Positions 23,304 through 33,305 are shown, counted from the stretch's first letter. The stretch is 45,643 nt of DNA from an uncultured Clostridia bacterium (GCA_947587085.1 CANPXX010000006.1:1-45643), one strand, 5' to 3'. Notes: generated by a model from the sequence alone, not told the origin. Numbers and translations: made by a program.

Positions 23304-23413
23304 ACGTCAGACCTCAACGTCGGTTCTGCACAATTATACCGCATTCCGTTGACGTTGTCAATTATTCCGCGCCGCACATACACTATATTATCCTCATTTT
23401 ACGGAGCATTTTT

Positions 23414-24409
23414 ATGAAAAAAATCATGGCAATCCTCGGAGCGGCGGTATTCGCCCTCCTTCCCCTCTCCGCATGCGGAGAGAAAGACGGTCTTACGACC
23501 GTGAAACTCAACGAAGTGACCCACTCCATCTTCTATGCGCCTCTGTATCTTGCAGACAGTCTCGGCTTTTTCGAGGAAGAGGGCATCAAGATCGAACTGA
23601 CCAACGGCGGCGGCGCCGACGCCGTGATGGCGTCCGTCCTGTCGGGCGATGCCGACATCGGCTTCTGCGGACCCGAAGCCGCCATCTATGTCCAACTCGG
23701 CGGCTCGCAGGACGTCCCCACCGTGTTCGGACAGCTCACCAAGCGCGACGGTTCCTTCCTCGTCTCCCGCAAGGAGGAGCCGAACTTCAAGTGGACCGAC
23801 CTCAAAGGCAAAGAGATTCTCGCGGGGCGCCGCGGCGGCGTTCCCGCCATGACCTTCGAATACGTCCTCCGCGAAAACGGCTTGACGGACGACGACATCA
23901 ACCTCAACTTCGACGTCGCTTTCAACCTCATGACGAGCGCCTTCGAAGCGGGGACCGCGGACTACTGCACCATGTTCGAACCCGTTGCCTCCGAATACGA
24001 AGCGGCGGGCAAGGGCTATGTGGTGGCGGCGGTCGGAGAGGCGAGCGGCGAAGTCCCCTACACGAGCTTCCTCGCAAAGCGCTCGTGGATCGACGGGCAC
24101 AAGGACGTCGTGCGGGGCTTCCTGCGCGCGATGCTCCGCGCGGTCGAATATGCGGAGACGCAGGAGCCCGACGAGATCGCGACCCATCTCTATCAGGCGT
24201 TCCCCTCCACCTCGTATGCCTCCATCTCCACGAGCATACGAAGTTATCGGAAGATCGACGCGTGGGTGAGCGATATGGCAATGACGGAAGCGAGCTTCGA
24301 CCGCTTGCAGACCATCATCGAGCGGGCGGGAGAACTCCCCGCGCGCGTGCCCTTCTCCTCCATCGTGGACAACAGCTATGTAAAGGAAGTGTACGCGGAC
24401 CTCGCGTGA
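23414..24409 (+). CDS. ABC transporter substrate-binding protein (NMT1/THI5-like, NitT/TauT type)
   Basis: Lipoprotein signal LLPLSACGEKDG; VKLNEVTHSIFYAPLYLADSLGFFEEEGIKIEL. Confidence 0.92.
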   Translation: MKKIMAILGAAVFALLPLSACGEKDGLTTVKLNEVTHSIFYAPLYLADSLGFFEEEGIKIELTNGGGADAVMASVLSGDADIGFCGPEAAIYVQLGGSQDVPTVFGQLTKRDGSFLVSRKEEPNFKWTDLKGKEILAGRRGGVPAMTFEYVLRENGLTDDDINLNFDVAFNLMTSAFEAGTADYCTMFEPVASEYEAAGKGYVVAAVGEASGEVPYTSFLAKRSWIDGHKDVVRGFLRAMLRAVEYAETQEPDEIATHLYQAFPSTSYASISTSIRSYRKIDAWVSDMAMTEASFDRLQTIIERAGELPARVPFSSIVDNSYVKEVYADLA

Positions 24410-24445
24410 GCTTCCCCTCTATCCGAAAGAAACGGGGGCATACAG

Positions 24446-25180
24446 ATGAAACAGGAAATGTTGCGCTTTACGGACGTCAAACTCACCTATCACACCGTGC
24501 ACGGCGAGACAACGGCGGCGGAAGGGCTCTCCTTCTCCGTCGGGGAGGGAGAATTCGTCGCCGTCATCGGACCGTCCGGGTGCGGCAAGACGACCCTCCT
24601 CTCCCTCGCGGCGGGGCTTCTCAAACCCTCCGAAGGGAAGGTAGAGCGCCACGGGAGTTGCGGCTATATGCTGCAAAAAGACGAACTGTTCCCATGGCGC
24701 ACCATTGAAAAAAATCTCTTTCTGCCCCTTGAGATCAAGCGGCAGAACACCAAGGAAAACCGCGAACGCGCCCGTGAGCTCGCGGTCAAATACGGGCTCG
24801 GAGAGTTCTTGCAGAGCTATCCCGCCCAACTCTCGGGCGGAATGCGCCAGCGGGCGGCGCTCATCCGCACGCTCGCGACCGACCCCGATCTCCTCCTCCT
24901 CGACGAGCCCTTCTCGGCGCTCGACTATCAGACGCGGCTCAACGTGACGGAGGACGTCTCGCACATCATCCGAAGCGAGGGCAAGACGGCGCTCCTCATC
25001 ACGCACGACATCTCCGAAGCGCTCTCCCTCGCCGACCGCGTGCTCGTTCTGACAAAGCGCCCCGCGCGGGTCGCGCACACGCACGAGCTCGATTTCGGGG
25101 GGAAAGAACCGCTCAAACGGCGCGAGGCGGCGGACTTTTCGGGCTGGTTCGAACTGCTCTGGAAGGAGTTGAACGCATGA
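24446..25180 (+). CDS. ABC transporter ATP-binding protein (NitT/TauT type)
   Basis: Walker A GPSGCGKTTLL, LSGGMRQRAAL, Walker B LLLLDEPF. Confidence 0.95.
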   Translation: MKQEMLRFTDVKLTYHTVHGETTAAEGLSFSVGEGEFVAVIGPSGCGKTTLLSLAAGLLKPSEGKVERHGSCGYMLQKDELFPWRTIEKNLFLPLEIKRQNTKENRERARELAVKYGLGEFLQSYPAQLSGGMRQRAALIRTLATDPDLLLLDEPFSALDYQTRLNVTEDVSHIIRSEGKTALLITHDISEALSLADRVLVLTKRPARVAHTHELDFGGKEPLKRREAADFSGWFELLWKELNA

Positions 25181-25986
25181 AACACCAAAGCTATTCGCGC
25201 GAACATGCGCAATTTTTGAAAAAACGCAAACGCAATCTCGTCCTCGTATGGGGATTCCGCGTCGGACTGCTCGCCCTCCTCTTGGGAGCGTGGGAGCTCG
25301 TCACCGCGGTGGGATGGGCGGACCCCTTCATTTTGAGCTCTCCCTCGCGCATCTGCAAGACGATCGCTTCCCTTTATCGCGACGGCACCCTCTTCTATCA
25401 CATCGGCGTGACGCTCGGGGAGACCGTCCTCGGCTTTGTCATCGCCGTGGCGATCGGGTGCGGCGTCGCCCTCGCTCTTTGGTGGAGCGACACCCTCCGC
25501 CGCGTCCTCGAACCTTACATCGTGGTGCTCAACGCCCTCCCCAAGATCGCGTTGGGACCGCTCATCATCATCTGGTTCGGCACGGGCAGCCGCGCGATCG
25601 TGTTTATGACGGTGCTCGTCGGCGTGATCGTCGCCATCCTGCACATGCTGAACGCCTTCATCGCGACGGACGAAAACAAGATCTTACTTCTCCGCTCGAT
25701 GGGCGCGACCAAGCCGCAGATTCTTCGGAAGCTCGTGATTCCTTCGTCGCTTGCGTCCTTCATCTCCATGTTGAAGGTCGCGGTCGGCATGGCGTGGATC
25801 GGCTCCATCATGGGCGAATACATCGTCTCCAAGGCGGGTCTCGGATATCTCATCGTGTACGGCGGTCAGGTGTTCCGCCTCGACCTCGTGATGAGCGCCA
25901 CCTGCGTGCTGTGCCTGCTCGCCGCGGGCATGTACTTCCTCGTCGTGCTTCTTGAAAAGTTGCTCGTGAAGAATGCAAAGAACTGA
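25177..25986 (+). CDS. ABC transporter permease (NitT/TauT type)
   Basis: EAA-like loop ENKILLLRSMGATKPQILRKLVIPSSLASFISMLKVAVGMAWIGSIMGE. Confidence 0.93.
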   Translation: MKHQSYSREHAQFLKKRKRNLVLVWGFRVGLLALLLGAWELVTAVGWADPFILSSPSRICKTIASLYRDGTLFYHIGVTLGETVLGFVIAVAIGCGVALALWWSDTLRRVLEPYIVVLNALPKIALGPLIIIWFGTGSRAIVFMTVLVGVIVAILHMLNAFIATDENKILLLRSMGATKPQILRKLVIPSSLASFISMLKVAVGMAWIGSIMGEYIVSKAGLGYLIVYGGQVFRLDLVMSATCVLCLLAAGMYFLVVLLEKLLVKNAKN

Positions 25987-26904
25987 AAATGCAAGTCCGA
26001 CCGCTCCTTCGATGGGATAAAAGACGGCTATGATGCCGCCCAACCCCATGCGGGAGAGCAGAAACGCCGCGAAGAGCACGCTGCCCTTCGCGGCAATTTT
26101 TTTGCCTCGCCCCTCCAACCCGTCGCACACGCGAAGCAGCGGATAGAGAGACGCCGCCAGCGAAGTGAGAATGGCGAGCGCAACGGCGGCGGAGAAGAGC
26201 ACGCCGCCCCGCATCACATATAAAAAGGGCATCTCGGCGGTGAGCGCCCCCGTCCCCTCCCGATATATGCACCCCAAGATGACGAGCGCGCTCGCGGCGA
26301 CCACGCTCCCCGCAAGGGCGGAGGCGGCGAAGGGACGCTTCATCTGCACGCCTGCGTCCATGAGCACGGGCGCCATCAGAAAGGCGTTCATCGCGGCATA
26401 GAGCAATCCGCCCGCCGCGCCCACGCCGAAGCAGGGAAGGGCGGCGTGGAAGAAGCTCTTCTCCCCGCGTCCCGCATACCCCACAAAGCACAGGAGCACG
26501 GGCACCAGAGCGGCATTGAGCGCCGCGACCCCCTTCGTCCCCCGCGTCAGCACGGCGGCGGTCAGCGCCAGCGCAAGGCAGGAGAGGAGCGGCTTCAAAT
26601 CGGGGAGCAGGCTGTCCAATCCCGCGAGCATGCCCGCCGTCGGAATCAGCGCACTGCACAAGAGCACCGCCCGCACCGCGCCCGCGCCGCGCCCGAAGAG
26701 CGCGCGGATCGCGCCGTCCGCTCCGCCGTGGCGCTTCCCGAGCGTCAGAAACAGGGCACACAGGAGCGCGAACGCGAGCGCCGAAAGGAGCACGGGAAAG
26801 AAAAACGCCTCCGAACGGAAGAAGCGCACGAGCTCCGCCCCCGATATAAATCCCGCGCCGATCGCCCCTCCCACGATGAACAGCGCGCCGCGAATGGTTC
26901 CCAT
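25684..26904 (-). CDS. YkvI-like membrane protein; ORF runs about 300 bp antisense into the convergent permease gene
   Basis: MGTIRGALFIVGGAIGAGFISGAELVRFF..., about 10 hydrophobic segments. Conserved-looking part ends near 25990; the tail is low-hydrophobicity and His/Arg-rich. Confidence 0.7.
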   Translation of the reverse strand: MGTIRGALFIVGGAIGAGFISGAELVRFFRSEAFFFPVLLSALAFALLCALFLTLGKRHGGADGAIRALFGRGAGAVRAVLLCSALIPTAGMLAGLDSLLPDLKPLLSCLALALTAAVLTRGTKGVAALNAALVPVLLCFVGYAGRGEKSFFHAALPCFGVGAAGGLLYAAMNAFLMAPVLMDAGVQMKRPFAASALAGSVVAASALVILGCIYREGTGALTAEMPFLYVMRGGVLFSAAVALAILTSLAASLYPLLRVCDGLEGRGKKIAAKGSVLFAAFLLSRMGLGGIIAVFYPIEGAVGLAFSVLCILHEQLFKKHDEEVHARGEQAQHAGGAHHEVEAEHLTAVHDEISETRLGDDVFAHDGADPRHADRDLQHGDEGRKRRRNHELPKNLRLGRAHRAEK

Positions 26905-26965
26905 CGGGGCATTTTACGAAATTTTTCGTCGGATTATGAAAAAAATTCCAAAATTTTTCTAAAAT

Positions 26966-26986
26966 TATGTCACACATAGTACTTCA
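26966..26986. repeat. Dispersed motif copy (c), next to the padR promoter
   Basis: TATGTCACACATAGTACTTCA. Confidence 0.75.
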
Positions 26987-26990
26987 ACTA

Positions 26991-27019
26991 TTGACAAAAT
27001 CCGCGAAATATTCTATAAT
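26991..27019 (+). promoter_or_regulatory. Promoter of padR-like gene (TTGACA-N17-TATAAT)
   Basis: TTGACA 26991-26996, 17-nt spacer, TATAAT 27014-27019; SD aggagg before ATG 27045. Confidence 0.9.
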
Positions 27020-27044
27020 ATGGAAAACAAAGGAGGAACGGTGT

Positions 27045-28910
27045 ATGGATGAAGAACTCACCCCCGCCGAGGAAACGGAGAAGGACGACAAGAGCATCAG
27101 CTCCGATCTCATCCGCGGGCACATCAACACCATCATATTGCGCTCCCTCTATGACGGCGACAAGTACGGGTATGAGATCATCGCCGAAATAGAGCGGAAG
27201 AGCCACGGTCAGTACACGCTCAAACAACCCTCTCTTTACAGCGCCTTGAAGCGCCTCGAAAAGGACGGATACATCACGTCCTATTGGGGCGGCTCCGTCG
27301 GCGGCGGCAGGAGAAAATACTTTTCGCTCACCGACGAAGGCAAGACGATTTCGGAGCAGAATCAATCGGAATGGGAGTATTCGAGGACGGTCATCGACAG
27401 CCTTATCTCTGACCGCGATTTCGATTTCAGCAATCCCCCGCCCTCTCTCGTGAACATGCGGGTCCTGAAAGATACGACCTCCCGCGTTCCCTCCCGCGAG
27501 GACGGGGACGAGGACGACTTCGGATCCGCGTACGCGGACGCCGAGGAGCGGAACGATCTGCAAGCGGAGTACGAGGCAAAGACCGCCGCGCTCGACGCCG
27601 ACCGACAGGCATTCGAGGCGGAGCGCTCCGCCTATGAGGAGGAGCGCCGCACGCGCGAAGAGGCGCTCCGCACCGAGCAGAGCTGGCGGGAACGCGAGCT
27701 CGAGGCGCGCGAACAGGCGATCGAGGCGGAACGCCGTTCCGTCGAAGCGCTGAAAGCCGCCGAGGTGCAGGCGCAAGAGAGCGAGCGGGAAACCGCGGCA
27801 CAGGAGGAGGCGGCACGCCAGCGCGCCCTCGCCGAGGAGAATGCGGAACAGCTCAGGCTCCGCTCGGAGGAGCTTGCCCAACGGGAGAGCGAGCTCGCCG
27901 AAGCGCGCGCGCATTCGGAGGAGCAACTTCTCCAAAGCCAAACGGCGCTCAACGAGGAACGCGCAAAGAGCGCGGACGCCCTCCGCGAACAGCGCGCCGT
28001 GCTCGAAGAGGAACGCGCCCGCTTTGCGGACGTCCTGCGCGAACGGGACGAGATGCTCGAAGAGGAGCGCCGCGCGCATGTCCTCGCCCTCGAAGAACAG
28101 GAATCCAGACTCCGCCGCGAGTATGAAGAGAACATGCACCGCCGCGAACAGCAGATTCTGCACCGCAACTATATGGAGCTCGTCTCCTCTCCCCCGCCCG
28201 CACAGCCCGAGAATACGGGATACGGATATTATACCGCTCCTCCGACCGAGCGCCCCGAGAGCGCGCCCGCGCCTGCGCCCGAACCGGAACCGGAGCCCGC
28301 GCCCAACGAGCGGGAATACCGCTCCGTCGTACAGCGCATCTATTCCCCGACGGTTCAAAACGACCGCGAGGACGAGGCGCCCCGCGCCGCCCGTTCGCTG
28401 GACGGCATCGACTTCCACGATCTCGAAGCCCGCGCCGCCCGCGACCGCATCCGCATCACCACGACGGGCTCGGGTTCCTTTGAAAAGCAGGAAGAGCGGT
28501 CGGAGAACATCGTCCACAAGGGAAAGGCGCTGTTTTTGAGCGCCATCGTGGTGTTCTTCCTCTGCGTCATCGAGGGCGCCGTCGCGCTCGCCGTCCGCAC
28601 GCAGTTCGAGATCTCCATCTTCCTCCCCTACTTCATCTGGTGCATCGGGCTCGCCGTCCTTCTCATCACGGGGCTCGCGTACGCCAACCACTACGGAGAG
28701 AGGTCCATCCGCCGCGCAAACCACGCACTTCTCAATTCCATCGTGATCTATGTGCTGTGCGTGATCGTCGTGCTCATCGTGGCGCTCGCCGCCCGCATCG
28801 ACTTTGCGAGCCTCGCCCTCTCCTCCTACGTCGTCGTTCCCGTCATTTTCCTCTTCGGCATCGTCGTATTCGGCATCTGCTACTATTTGCAGACCCGCCC
28901 CAAAGATTGA
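27045..28910 (+). CDS. PadR-family transcriptional regulator fused to coiled coil and C-terminal four-TM region
   Basis: N-term LIRGHINTIILRSLYDGDKYGYEIIAEIERKSHGQYTLKQPSLYSALKRLEKDGYI (PadR wHTH); about 200-aa E/A/R/Q-rich coiled coil; PEPEPEPAP linker; four hydrophobic segments. Confidence 0.92.
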   Translation: MDEELTPAEETEKDDKSISSDLIRGHINTIILRSLYDGDKYGYEIIAEIERKSHGQYTLKQPSLYSALKRLEKDGYITSYWGGSVGGGRRKYFSLTDEGKTISEQNQSEWEYSRTVIDSLISDRDFDFSNPPPSLVNMRVLKDTTSRVPSREDGDEDDFGSAYADAEERNDLQAEYEAKTAALDADRQAFEAERSAYEEERRTREEALRTEQSWRERELEAREQAIEAERRSVEALKAAEVQAQESERETAAQEEAARQRALAEENAEQLRLRSEELAQRESELAEARAHSEEQLLQSQTALNEERAKSADALREQRAVLEEERARFADVLRERDEMLEEERRAHVLALEEQESRLRREYEENMHRREQQILHRNYMELVSSPPPAQPENTGYGYYTAPPTERPESAPAPAPEPEPEPAPNEREYRSVVQRIYSPTVQNDREDEAPRAARSLDGIDFHDLEARAARDRIRITTTGSGSFEKQEERSENIVHKGKALFLSAIVVFFLCVIEGAVALAVRTQFEISIFLPYFIWCIGLAVLLITGLAYANHYGERSIRRANHALLNSIVIYVLCVIVVLIVALAARIDFASLALSSYVVVPVIFLFGIVVFGICYYLQTRPKD

Positions 28911-28920
28911 GCGAATCCAA

Positions 28921-28956
28921 AAAGAGGTCGGCTTATCGAAAGCCGACCTCTTTTTT
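28921..28956. terminator. Bidirectional terminator between convergent padR-like and ROK genes
   Basis: AAAGAGGTCGGCTT-ATCGA-AAGCCGACCTCTTT with flanking A and T runs. Confidence 0.92.
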
Positions 28957-28964
28957 AAGCAGTT

Positions 28965-29930
28965 TCAATGAACGCTTCCCGCGCCGAGGCGGTCCTGCGC
29001 GTACTGCGCCGCGCCGTACAGACCCGCGTCGTTGCCGAGCGCCGCGCACAGAAGATCGAGGGGCGCGAACGATTGGGGCGCATAGAGAAGCGGCTCTACC
29101 GCCCGCCGCAAGGGGACGATGAGCGCGTCGCCCTGCGCCGAAATGGCGCCGCCGATGAGAATCGCCTGCGGACGGAGCGCATTGGCGATGTTGGCGATGC
29201 CCTCCGCGAGGTCGGCGAAATATCCGCCGAGCACCTCCGAAGCGCATCCGTCGCCCGCCGCTTTTGCCGAAAAGACCGTCTCGCCGTTCGCCTGTTCGGG
29301 GGATGGAGCGAAGCGCCACAGCAAGCTGTCGCGGTGGTTCTCCATCGCCTCCCTCGTCCTCCGCACGAGCGACGAGGTGGAGGCATACCGCTCGAAACAG
29401 CCGCGTCTGCCGCAACTGCAAAGCTCTCCGCCCTGCCGAATGACCATGTGCCCGAATTCCCCGCCTGCGCCGCGGTACCCCTCGAAGAGCTTCCCGCCGA
29501 AAACGATCCCGCTTCCGACGCCCGTGCCGAGGGTGACGAGCACACAGCTCTCGTACCGTTTCCCCGCGCCGTACTTCGCCTCGCCGAGCGCCGCCGCGTT
29601 CGCGTCGTTGAGCAAGAAGGTCGGCTTCCCCGTAAAGCGGGAGACGAGCGCCGCAAGCGGCACGTCTCTCCACCCGAAGTTGGTCCATGAGACCACCGCT
29701 CCCCTCTCGCCGTCGATGACGCCCGGCGCTCCCACGCCGATGCCGTCGATATGCGAAAAGGAAACGCCCGCGAGCGTTGCCGTGCGCTCCGCGAGCGATG
29801 CGATATGCCGCGCCGTCTCCTCGGGCGTGTGCGCCGAAGAGGTGGGACAGGAGCTCTTCCCGAGCAAATTCTCGCCGCCCAAACAGGCGGCTTTGGCGGA
29901 TATCCCGCCGAGATCGATTCCGATGATCAT
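28965..29930 (-). CDS. ROK family sugar kinase (glucokinase-like)
   Basis: MIIGIDLGGISAKAACL, GIGVGAPGVID, CSCGRRGCFERYAS zinc motif. Confidence 0.93.
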   Translation of the reverse strand: MIIGIDLGGISAKAACLGGENLLGKSSCPTSSAHTPEETARHIASLAERTATLAGVSFSHIDGIGVGAPGVIDGERGAVVSWTNFGWRDVPLAALVSRFTGKPTFLLNDANAAALGEAKYGAGKRYESCVLVTLGTGVGSGIVFGGKLFEGYRGAGGEFGHMVIRQGGELCSCGRRGCFERYASTSSLVRRTREAMENHRDSLLWRFAPSPEQANGETVFSAKAAGDGCASEVLGGYFADLAEGIANIANALRPQAILIGGAISAQGDALIVPLRRAVEPLLYAPQSFAPLDLLCAALGNDAGLYGAAQYAQDRLGAGSVH

Positions 29931-31375
29931 CACAGAAGAGGATTTTTATAGGAGCGGAGCCAATCGGGGACGCGCGCGACGAATTGCGCGTTGTCCTGTG
30001 TGCGTTTGAGCATGTCGAGGACTCCCGCGGTGTTCTCCGCAAGTCCGCGCTCGCGCAACTTGTAGATCGCCGAGAGTTCCTCTTTCGAGAGGAGGAGCTC
30101 CTCCTTCCGCGTGCCCGAGCGGCGAAGTTCGATCGCGGGGAAAACGCGCTTCTCCGCAAGCTCGCGGGAGAGGAACACGTCCGCGTTCCCCGTTCCCTTG
30201 AACTCCTCGTAGATCACGTCGTCCATGCGACTGCCCGTCTCCACGAGCGCCGTGGCGAGAATGGTGATACTGCCCGCCTCCGCCGTGTTGCGCGCCGCGC
30301 CGAAGAAGCGCTTGGGCTCGGCGAGCGCGCCCGCGTCCAGCCCGCCCGAGAGCGTCCTTCCCGAGCTCTCGATGATAGAGTTATATGCCCGCGTGAGCTT
30401 TGTGAGAGAATCCAGCAGAATGACGACGTCCTTCCCGAGTTCCACAATGCGCTTGGCGTGCGCCAACATGAGCGAGGCGGCGCGGACGTGATGCTCCGCC
30501 CCCTCGTCGAAGGTGGAAGAGACGATCTGCGCGTTCTCCACGCTCATGCGGAAATCGGTCACCTCCTCGGGGCGCTCGTCGATGAGCAGGACGATGAGGC
30601 ACAGATCGCGGTGGTGTTCCGCGATGGCGCGCGCGACGGTTTTGAGCAAAGTCGTCTTGCCCGCCTTGGGAGGGGCGATGATGAGGGCGCGCTGTCCCTT
30701 GCCGATGGGCGCAAAGAGATCGAGGGTGCGGAGCGCGAGGTCGCCGTTCCCCTCCGAGAGGGCGAGCTTGCTGTTCGGATAGCACGCGGTGAGCGCGTCG
30801 AAATACGGTCTTGTTTCGTACCGCCCGATGGGCAGACCGTTGACGCTCAGAAGCTCGTCGATGGCGGCGGAATCGTTCTTCTGCCGCTCCTTTGCGGTAC
30901 AGGCGACGAAGTCCCCTTCCCTCAGCTTCAACGAGCGGATCGCGGGCGCGGGGATGAAGATGTCCCCCTTGGAGGGCTGGCAGTTGCGATTGCGAAGAAA
31001 GCCGTATCCCCCCTGCGTGATCTCGAGGATTCCCGTGAGGACGGGCTCGCTGTAAATGCCCGGCTGTGCCTCGGGCGAGGAGACGCCCAGCGTCTGCGAA
31101 TCGGAGAACTCCGCGGCGATCGCGTTCAGCTTCGCCAAGATGGCGGGCGCGACGAAATTCTGCTTGGGCGGCGCGCCCCGTCCCGTGGGCGGCTTGGGCT
31201 GTTCCTTCCCCGTGAGAATATCGGAAATGGAGTTGACAAGGTCCTCTTTATTGCTCGAAGAAGCGCGCAAAACGCCGTATTTCCGTCCGATCACGCGCAG
31301 ATCGGACAAAGCAAGGGTATCGAGAAATTCCCGATACCTTTCCTCCGCAGTGATTGCGTCTTTCCCTTCACTCAT
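29930..31375 (-). CDS. rho: Transcription termination factor Rho
   Basis: GQRALIIAPPKAGKTTLLKTVA, LLIDERPEEVTDF, VILLDSLTKLTRAYN. Confidence 0.96.
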   Translation of the reverse strand: MSEGKDAITAEERYREFLDTLALSDLRVIGRKYGVLRASSSNKEDLVNSISDILTGKEQPKPPTGRGAPPKQNFVAPAILAKLNAIAAEFSDSQTLGVSSPEAQPGIYSEPVLTGILEITQGGYGFLRNRNCQPSKGDIFIPAPAIRSLKLREGDFVACTAKERQKNDSAAIDELLSVNGLPIGRYETRPYFDALTACYPNSKLALSEGNGDLALRTLDLFAPIGKGQRALIIAPPKAGKTTLLKTVARAIAEHHRDLCLIVLLIDERPEEVTDFRMSVENAQIVSSTFDEGAEHHVRAASLMLAHAKRIVELGKDVVILLDSLTKLTRAYNSIIESSGRTLSGGLDAGALAEPKRFFGAARNTAEAGSITILATALVETGSRMDDVIYEEFKGTGNADVFLSRELAEKRVFPAIELRRSGTRKEELLLSKEELSAIYKLRERGLAENTAGVLDMLKRTQDNAQFVARVPDWLRSYKNPLL

Positions 31376-32034
31376 TCCTTCACTCTCTCCATGACGATGA
31401 TTTTCGTGCTCTCCTCCGTGAGATCGTCCCGCGAAAGTTCGATCTCGCTCCCGACCTTTTCCACCTCTTCTTCTTCGTGTTCGTCGTCGTCGAACAGGTC
31501 GGTAAATTCATCCACTTTGTCGAGGTCCATCTCCAACCCCTTCGTCTTGTAGTGCATGGGAATGACGATGGACGGCATGATGCGATCGACGTATTCCTTC
31601 GCCTGTTCCGCGTCGATGGTGTATGTGCCCCCGACGGGAATCAGCAGGACGTGCACGGGGAGCAACGTCTCGATGAGCGACGAGGAGCATTCCTCGCCGA
31701 GGTCGCCGAGGTGACACACTTCGAGCCCATCCATGCGGAACTTGAAGATGAGATTTTCCCCCCGCTTCGCCCCGTTTTTGTCGTCGTGATAGCTCTTGAT
31801 CGCCTTGATGGTGACGCCGCCGACCTCGTACTTCCCCTCCTCGTTGATGACGACGGGATCGCCGCCCACGGCTTTCACGTTGCAGTGGTCATAGTGCCCG
31901 TGACTCACCGTGACGGCGTCTGCGGAAACGGACGGCATTCGGAATCCGATTTTTCCGTAGGGGTCTGTGACGATGCTCGTGCCCGTGCTCTCGGTAAAGA
32001 CAAAGCACGAATGCCCAAGATAGCGTATTTTCAT
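31372..32034 (-). CDS. MBL-fold metal-dependent hydrolase (UPF0173-like)
   Basis: MKIRYLGHSCFVFTESTGTSIVTDPYG, SHGHYDHCN, HLGDLGE. Confidence 0.9.
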   Translation of the reverse strand: MKIRYLGHSCFVFTESTGTSIVTDPYGKIGFRMPSVSADAVTVSHGHYDHCNVKAVGGDPVVINEEGKYEVGGVTIKAIKSYHDDKNGAKRGENLIFKFRMDGLEVCHLGDLGEECSSSLIETLLPVHVLLIPVGGTYTIDAEQAKEYVDRIMPSIVIPMHYKTKGLEMDLDKVDEFTDLFDDDEHEEEEVEKVGSEIELSRDDLTEESTKIIVMERVKE

Positions 32035-32417
32035 TTTTCCTCCGAACCGATGGATAGATCCAAATAGAAGTGACGCCGCATCTCTTCCGAGAACGACAGC
32101 GTATAAGAGAGCCGAATGCTCAGCCGCGACGCCCGCTCGCCGTAAAACAGCGACCTCGTATGGACGGGGATCCGCGTCTCCTCCCGCCCGCCGCAAACCG
32201 TCAAAACGGTATCGGCGGAACGCGTGAACACGGAATGAAGAGACAATTCTCCCTCCCGCCGCATCTCGAGCGACCCGTCGGCATAGGCAAGTTCCACGGC
32301 GTCCCCATCCTCGGTGTATCGGATGAGAAGGCGTTCGCCATGCAAAACCTCGCACCTGCCCGAAAAGACGCTCTTCGTGCCGAGCGTACGGGTCGTGATC
32401 GTGATCTCTGCATTCAT
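32031..32417 (-). CDS. DUF1934 (YwiB-like) protein
   Basis: MNAEITITTRTL...GERLLIRYTEDGD...LSYTLSFSEEMRRHFYLDLSIG. Confidence 0.75.
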   Translation of the reverse strand: MNAEITITTRTLGTKSVFSGRCEVLHGERLLIRYTEDGDAVELAYADGSLEMRREGELSLHSVFTRSADTVLTVCGGREETRIPVHTRSLFYGERASRLSIRLSYTLSFSEEMRRHFYLDLSIGSEEK

Positions 32418-32474
32418 CTTATTCCATTATAATACAATTTAATCGTCTTGTAAATAAATTCAGGGTAATTTTGT

Positions 32475-33305
32475 TCAAAATTCCCCCGCATTTTTGCTCA
32501 AAAATTCCCCGTGATAGCGCTTGCCCTCCCGAAGGAGTTCCCGCATGCTCTCCTCGTCCCCCGCAAGGAGCGCGCTCCGATAGGCGGAAAGAGCGGTCTC
32601 GAGGCGGGCGAGCTCCCCCACGAGCGCCTCGCGGTTGAGGAAGAAGAGCTCCGTCCACACGTTCTCGTCCAGAGAGGCGATGCGCGTCATGTCCTGAAAG
32701 CTCCCCCCCGTAAAGCCGAGGCAGTTGCCCGCCTCGGGCGTCTTGATGTAGGCGTTGGAGACGATGTGCGCGAGCTGGGAAGTGAGCGCGATCAAGCGGT
32801 CGTGCTCCGCCGCGGAACACACCACGAACCGCCCGAACCGCATGTCCTCCCCGAGTCGGCGGACGAGCGCGAATGCCTCGGGGTCGGTCGAGCCGTTCTT
32901 CACGAGAATGAGATTTTTCCCGTCGAAGAGCGCGGGACTCGCCGAGCGGATGCCCGTCGTCTCCTTGCCCGCCATCGGATGGATGCCGACGTAGCGGTAG
33001 CGGCGGGGCGCCGCGAGCACCGTGCGCTCGAGCTCCCCCTTGACGCCGCAGATATCCGAGACAACGCTGTTCTCGGGGAAGTTCCCCTCCGCGAGGAGGC
33101 GCAGCGTCACGCGGGGCGGGAGCGCGAGAAAGATCGCGTCGGCGCCCTCGAACGATGTCGCCTCGCCGTCGATATAGCCGTGCGCGAGCGCAAACTCGAG
33201 CGGCGCGCGCGAGCGATTCATCGCGTACACTTCGTGCCCCGCCCGCTTCAGACTCGCCGCCACCGAACCGCCGATGATTCCGAGCCCATAGACGATGATT
33301 CTCAT
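32475..33305 (-). CDS. tyrA: Prephenate dehydrogenase
   Basis: MRIIVYGLGIIGGSVAASLKRAGHEV Rossmann motif; GIHPMAGKETTGIRSASPALFDG. Confidence 0.9.
   Translation of the reverse strand: MRIIVYGLGIIGGSVAASLKRAGHEVYAMNRSRAPLEFALAHGYIDGEATSFEGADAIFLALPPRVTLRLLAEGNFPENSVVSDICGVKGELERTVLAAPRRYRYVGIHPMAGKETTGIRSASPALFDGKNLILVKNGSTDPEAFALVRRLGEDMRFGRFVVCSAAEHDRLIALTSQLAHIVSNAYIKTPEAGNCLGFTGGSFQDMTRIASLDENVWTELFFLNREALVGELARLETALSAYRSALLAGDEESMRELLREGKRYHGEFLSKNAGEF

Noticed and set aside
23304-23413. Possible TPP riboswitch before the NMT1-type ABC transporter
   Set aside because: Only about 110 nt between valS and the gene, and no thi-box (CTGAGA / ACCTGATCTGG-like) sequence.
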